Of a stretch of DNA of 8,357 nt, positions 6,153 through 8,357 are shown in pieces. This DNA is from Labilithrix sp. (GTDB lineage: Bacteria > Myxococcota > Polyangia > Polyangiales > Polyangiaceae). The first letter of the stretch is position 1, and each line of letters starts with the position of its first letter. The position numbers and the translations under genes were made by a program. The notes under the pieces are model-generated. The model had not been told where the DNA came from. It was given only the letters and a program-made list of their open reading frames with translations, and ran no database searches. The stretch spans positions 1 through 8,357 of the forward strand of contig JAQBQL010000091.1 of NCBI GenBank assembly GCA_028287035.1, written 5' to 3'.

Positions 6153-7466
6153 CTAGCCCTTCACGAGGGCGGCGCGGATGCTCTCCTCGAGGATGCCGAG
6201 CAGCTCCTCGAGGTCGGCGTCTTCGATGACGAGCGGCGGGCAGAGGTACACCGTGTCCCCGAGCGGGCGGAGGTAGGCGCCGCGGCGGCGTCCCTCGGCA
6301 TAGACGCGCCAGCCCGAGTCGCTCAGGTAGTCGCTCGTCTCCGCGAGGTCGGCCGCGCCGATCATGCCGAGCGTTCGCACGCGGGCGACCCCCGGGATCT
6401 CGGCGATGCGCGCGAAGCCGGCGGCGAGGATCCGTGCCTTGCGCTGGCTCTGGGCGAGCACCTGCTCGTCCTCGTAGATGCGAAGGACCTCGCGCGCGAG
6501 GCTCGCGCCGATCGGGTTGCCACAGAAGGTGTGGCCGTACCAGAGCGCGCGCGAGCCGTCGCCGCCGCGGAAGGTGTCGTAGACCTCGCTCGTCACGAGC
6601 GCGGCGCCGAGCGGGATGATCGAGGCCATCGCCTTGCCGATGGTCATGATGTCGGGCGTGATGCCCGCGTGATCGCAGGCCCACATCGGGCCGGTCCGTC
6701 CGTAGCCGGTGAACACCTCGTCGATGACGAGCAACACGTCGTGCTTCTTCGTGAGCTCGCGCACCTCGCGCAGGTACTCGGGCGGGTAGATCCGCATGCC
6801 GGCGGCGCCCTGCACGAGCGGCTCGAGGACGACCGCCGCGAGGGTGTCGTGCTCGTTCTCGATGAGCGTTCGCAGCGCCGCGAACGCACGCTCGTAGCCG
6901 GCCTCGTCGGGGAAGGGCACCTTCAGGCACTCGAAGAGCACGCTCGCGAAGGGGCGCCGGTACACCTCGACGCCGCCGAGGCTCGAGGCGCCGAGGCTGT
7001 CGCCGTGGAAGGCGCCATCGAGGGCGACGAAGCGCGTCTTCTTCGGCTGGTCGCGGTGCTGCCACGTCTGGATCGCGACCTTCACCGCGACCTCGTTGGC
7101 GGTCGAGCCGTTGTCGGTGAAGAAGACGCGGTCGAGGCCGGGCCGGGCCACGGCGACGAGGTCACGCGCCAGCGCCGCGGCGGGCTCGTGGGCGATCCCG
7201 CCGAGCGCGCAGTGCGCCAGCGTGCTTGCCTGCTCGACGAACACCTTCACGAGCCGCGGATGGCTGTGACCGAGCGCGGCCACCCACCATGACGAGTTGC
7301 CGTCGAGGAGGCGCGTGCCGTCGGCCTCGTAGAGCGAGGAGCCCTCGGCGCGAGCCACGACGATCGGGTCGGTCCTCTCCCACGTATCGACGGGAGTGTA
7401 CGGATGCCAGACGTGCGCCCGGTCGAGCCGCACGATCTCGTCACGCGTGAGAGGGGACCGCGTCAT
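6153..7466 (-). CDS. bioA: Adenosylmethionine-8-amino-7-oxononanoate aminotransferase
   Basis: A 437-residue class III PLP-dependent aminotransferase. It catalyses transfer of an amino group from S-adenosylmethionine to 8-amino-7-oxononanoate (KAPA), giving diaminopelargonate, the penultimate intermediate before dethiobiotin in biotin synthesis. BioA hallmarks are the N-terminal WHPYT (20-24), SSWW (58-61, substrate-pocket tryptophans), NGSTANE (119-125), FHGDS (153-157), IDEVFTGYGRTG (248-259, D249 contacting the PLP ring), K278 in TIGKAM (Schiff-base lysine), HTFCGNP (312-318) and R400 in LRPLGD. F153 takes the place of the Tyr seen in the E. coli enzyme. No other bio gene is in the window. 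It starts 4 bp after the stop of the upstream lipoprotein gene, with GAAGAAG about 8 bp before the ATG as a possible ribosome site, so it is probably translated from that operon's mRNA. Confidence 0.93.
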   Translation of the reverse strand: MTRSPLTRDEIVRLDRAHVWHPYTPVDTWERTDPIVVARAEGSSLYEADGTRLLDGNSSWWVAALGHSHPRLVKVFVEQASTLAHCALGGIAHEPAAALARDLVAVARPGLDRVFFTDNGSTANEVAVKVAIQTWQHRDQPKKTRFVALDGAFHGDSLGASSLGGVEVYRRPFASVLFECLKVPFPDEAGYERAFAALRTLIENEHDTLAAVVLEPLVQGAAGMRIYPPEYLREVRELTKKHDVLLVIDEVFTGYGRTGPMWACDHAGITPDIMTIGKAMASIIPLGAALVTSEVYDTFRGGDGSRALWYGHTFCGNPIGASLAREVLRIYEDEQVLAQSQRKARILAAGFARIAEIPGVARVRTLGMIGAADLAETSDYLSDSGWRVYAEGRRRGAYLRPLGDTVYLCPPLVIEDADLEELLGILEESIRAALVKG

Positions 7467-7470
7467 CGCA

Positions 7471-8357
7471 TCACTTCTTCGCGCCGGCGTCCTTGCCCGC
7501 GGCGGCCTTGCCGGCGTCGCCCGCGCCCGCGTCGGCGCCCCCGGCCGGCGTCATCACCATCGACGGATCCATCGGCGCGTCGTGATCGACCTTGATGGTG
7601 CGCGTCGTCGAGTTCCACGGCCCCTCGATGAGCTTGTTCGCGCTGTCGAGGAGCTCCACCTTCAGCTGGTAGGAGCCGTTCTGCAGGTTGTCGAGGTAGA
7701 GCGGCGTCCCGAACTTCTCGACGCTGCCCTCGATCGGCTTGTCGACGCCCGGCCCGGTGACTGTGACGTGGACGTGCTCCTTGCCCTCGGCGAGCGTCAC
7801 GTTGGCGACCTGGAAGTCGACGAGCACGTGGTTCGCCATCTCGCCGTTGTATTCACCCTTGGGGCGGCTGTAGATGAGCATCGGCTTCTTCGTCGGGTCC
7901 GCGGCGCCGGCCGTCTTCTTCCCGATCCAGAAGGGGACGATCGCGAGCGCGTCCTTCGTCTTCACCGACTCGTGGTTGGCGCGGCTCGGGAAGGCCACGA
8001 GCACGTGGAGGCCCTCGGCCGGCGCGTCGCCGGCGAGGAGATCGCTCAGCTTCGTCGCGTCCTTCGTGTCGTAGATCGGCTTGTACGGCTTGTTGTCGAG
8101 GATGAGGTGGACGTGGCTCGAGCCCTTCGACGTCTGCCAGCCCTTCACGTCGAGCCGCACCGCGAAGTCGCCAGCGGTCTTCGCGTCGAGGACCTGGTCA
8201 CGCGCGGGCGACGTGATCCTCACCACGGGGAGCGGCGCCGTCGGATCGGGGCTGGCCGCGCCGGGGGTCAGCGTGACGGGCGGAGCGGGCGCCTTGCTGG
8301 GCGTGCCCTGCTCGGAGGGCGCGGTCGACGCGGGCGCGGCCGATGCCGAGGCGGGCG
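7471..8357 (-). CDS. Probable lipoprotein of unknown function with two beta-sandwich-like halves; 5' end cut off by window
   Basis: The frame is open to the window edge, with 295 codons visible; the GTG at 8226 is an internal codon, not the start. The first 43 residues are an Ala/Ser/Pro/Thr-rich linker, typical of the region after a lipobox, so the lipidation signal probably lies just outside. The folded region has two halves with a shared pattern. The first has SSHVHLILDNKPY then GLHVLVAFPSR, ending at PFWIGKK. The second has EHVHVTVTGPG then GSYQLKVELLDS, ending at TIKVDHD. Between them is the motif YSRPKGEYNGE. The C-terminus is a low-complexity Ala/Gly/Lys/Asp tail. From memory, similar proteins of unassigned function occur as envelope lipoproteins in several phyla, but I cannot confirm this here. 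The stop is 4 bp before bioA, indicating co-transcription; a functional link to biotin is not implied. Confidence 0.85.
   Translation of the reverse strand, partial: PASASAAPASTAPSEQGTPSKAPAPPVTLTPGAASPDPTAPLPVVRITSPARDQVLDAKTAGDFAVRLDVKGWQTSKGSSHVHLILDNKPYKPIYDTKDATKLSDLLAGDAPAEGLHVLVAFPSRANHESVKTKDALAIVPFWIGKKTAGAADPTKKPMLIYSRPKGEYNGEMANHVLVDFQVANVTLAEGKEHVHVTVTGPGVDKPIEGSVEKFGTPLYLDNLQNGSYQLKVELLDSANKLIEGPWNSTTRTIKVDHDAPMDPSMVMTPAGGADAGAGDAGKAAAGKDAGAKK

Noticed and set aside
6531..7292. 253-codon plus-strand frame
   Set aside because: It is antisense to bioA and shows no domain; bioA motifs are unambiguous.
8224..8226. GTG as the start of the lipoprotein at the right edge
   Set aside because: The frame is open upstream to the window edge with an Ala/Pro/Ser/Thr linker typical of lipoproteins, and the protein would lack an export signal if it began here.

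Overview
The window is a GC-rich, gene-dense bacterial segment that looks like Myxococcota (the former deltaproteobacterial myxobacteria). The reasons are the strong G/C third-position bias, Ala/Pro-rich lipoprotein linkers, and a very large secreted S8 protease. That protease ends, at the window edge, in the Gly-Cys-Gly-Cys tract that usually starts a MYXO-CTERM sorting signal. I infer the phylum from these features; no marker gene is present.

Layout. On the minus strand, 3620 to 1 (3' end outside the window) encodes an exported subtilisin-like protease. It has an embedded dockerin-like calcium module and a C-terminal array of about eight FG-GAP/VCBS-type propeller repeats. Just upstream on the same strand, 4357 to 3707, is a receiver-domain response regulator with an XRE/Cro-type helix-turn-helix output, an uncommon combination. 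About 200 bp of intergenic DNA follows. It holds paired repeats that could be operators and a sigma70-like promoter for tRNA-Pro(CGG) at 4561-4634, which is followed by a strong hairpin. Rightward from there come a divergent GpsA-family dehydrogenase (4727-5728) and a cupredoxin-fold lipoprotein (5760-6149), 31 bp apart and possibly co-transcribed. The lipoprotein converges, with a 3-bp gap, on bioA (7466 to 6153, minus). Four bp upstream of bioA on the same strand is the 3' part of a probable lipoprotein with two similar beta-sandwich-like halves (8357 to 7471), so these two form a likely operon.

How they fit together. Most of the window is housekeeping or envelope function: phospholipid precursor, biotin, a prolyl tRNA and envelope lipoproteins. 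The least ordinary part is the left half. There a protease with non-canonical oxyanion and nucleophile motifs sits 86 bp downstream of, and on the same strand as, a REC-XRE regulator whose upstream region carries repeated palindromic elements. I see no CRISPR array, insertion sequence, integrase or attachment site, and no sign of recent transfer.
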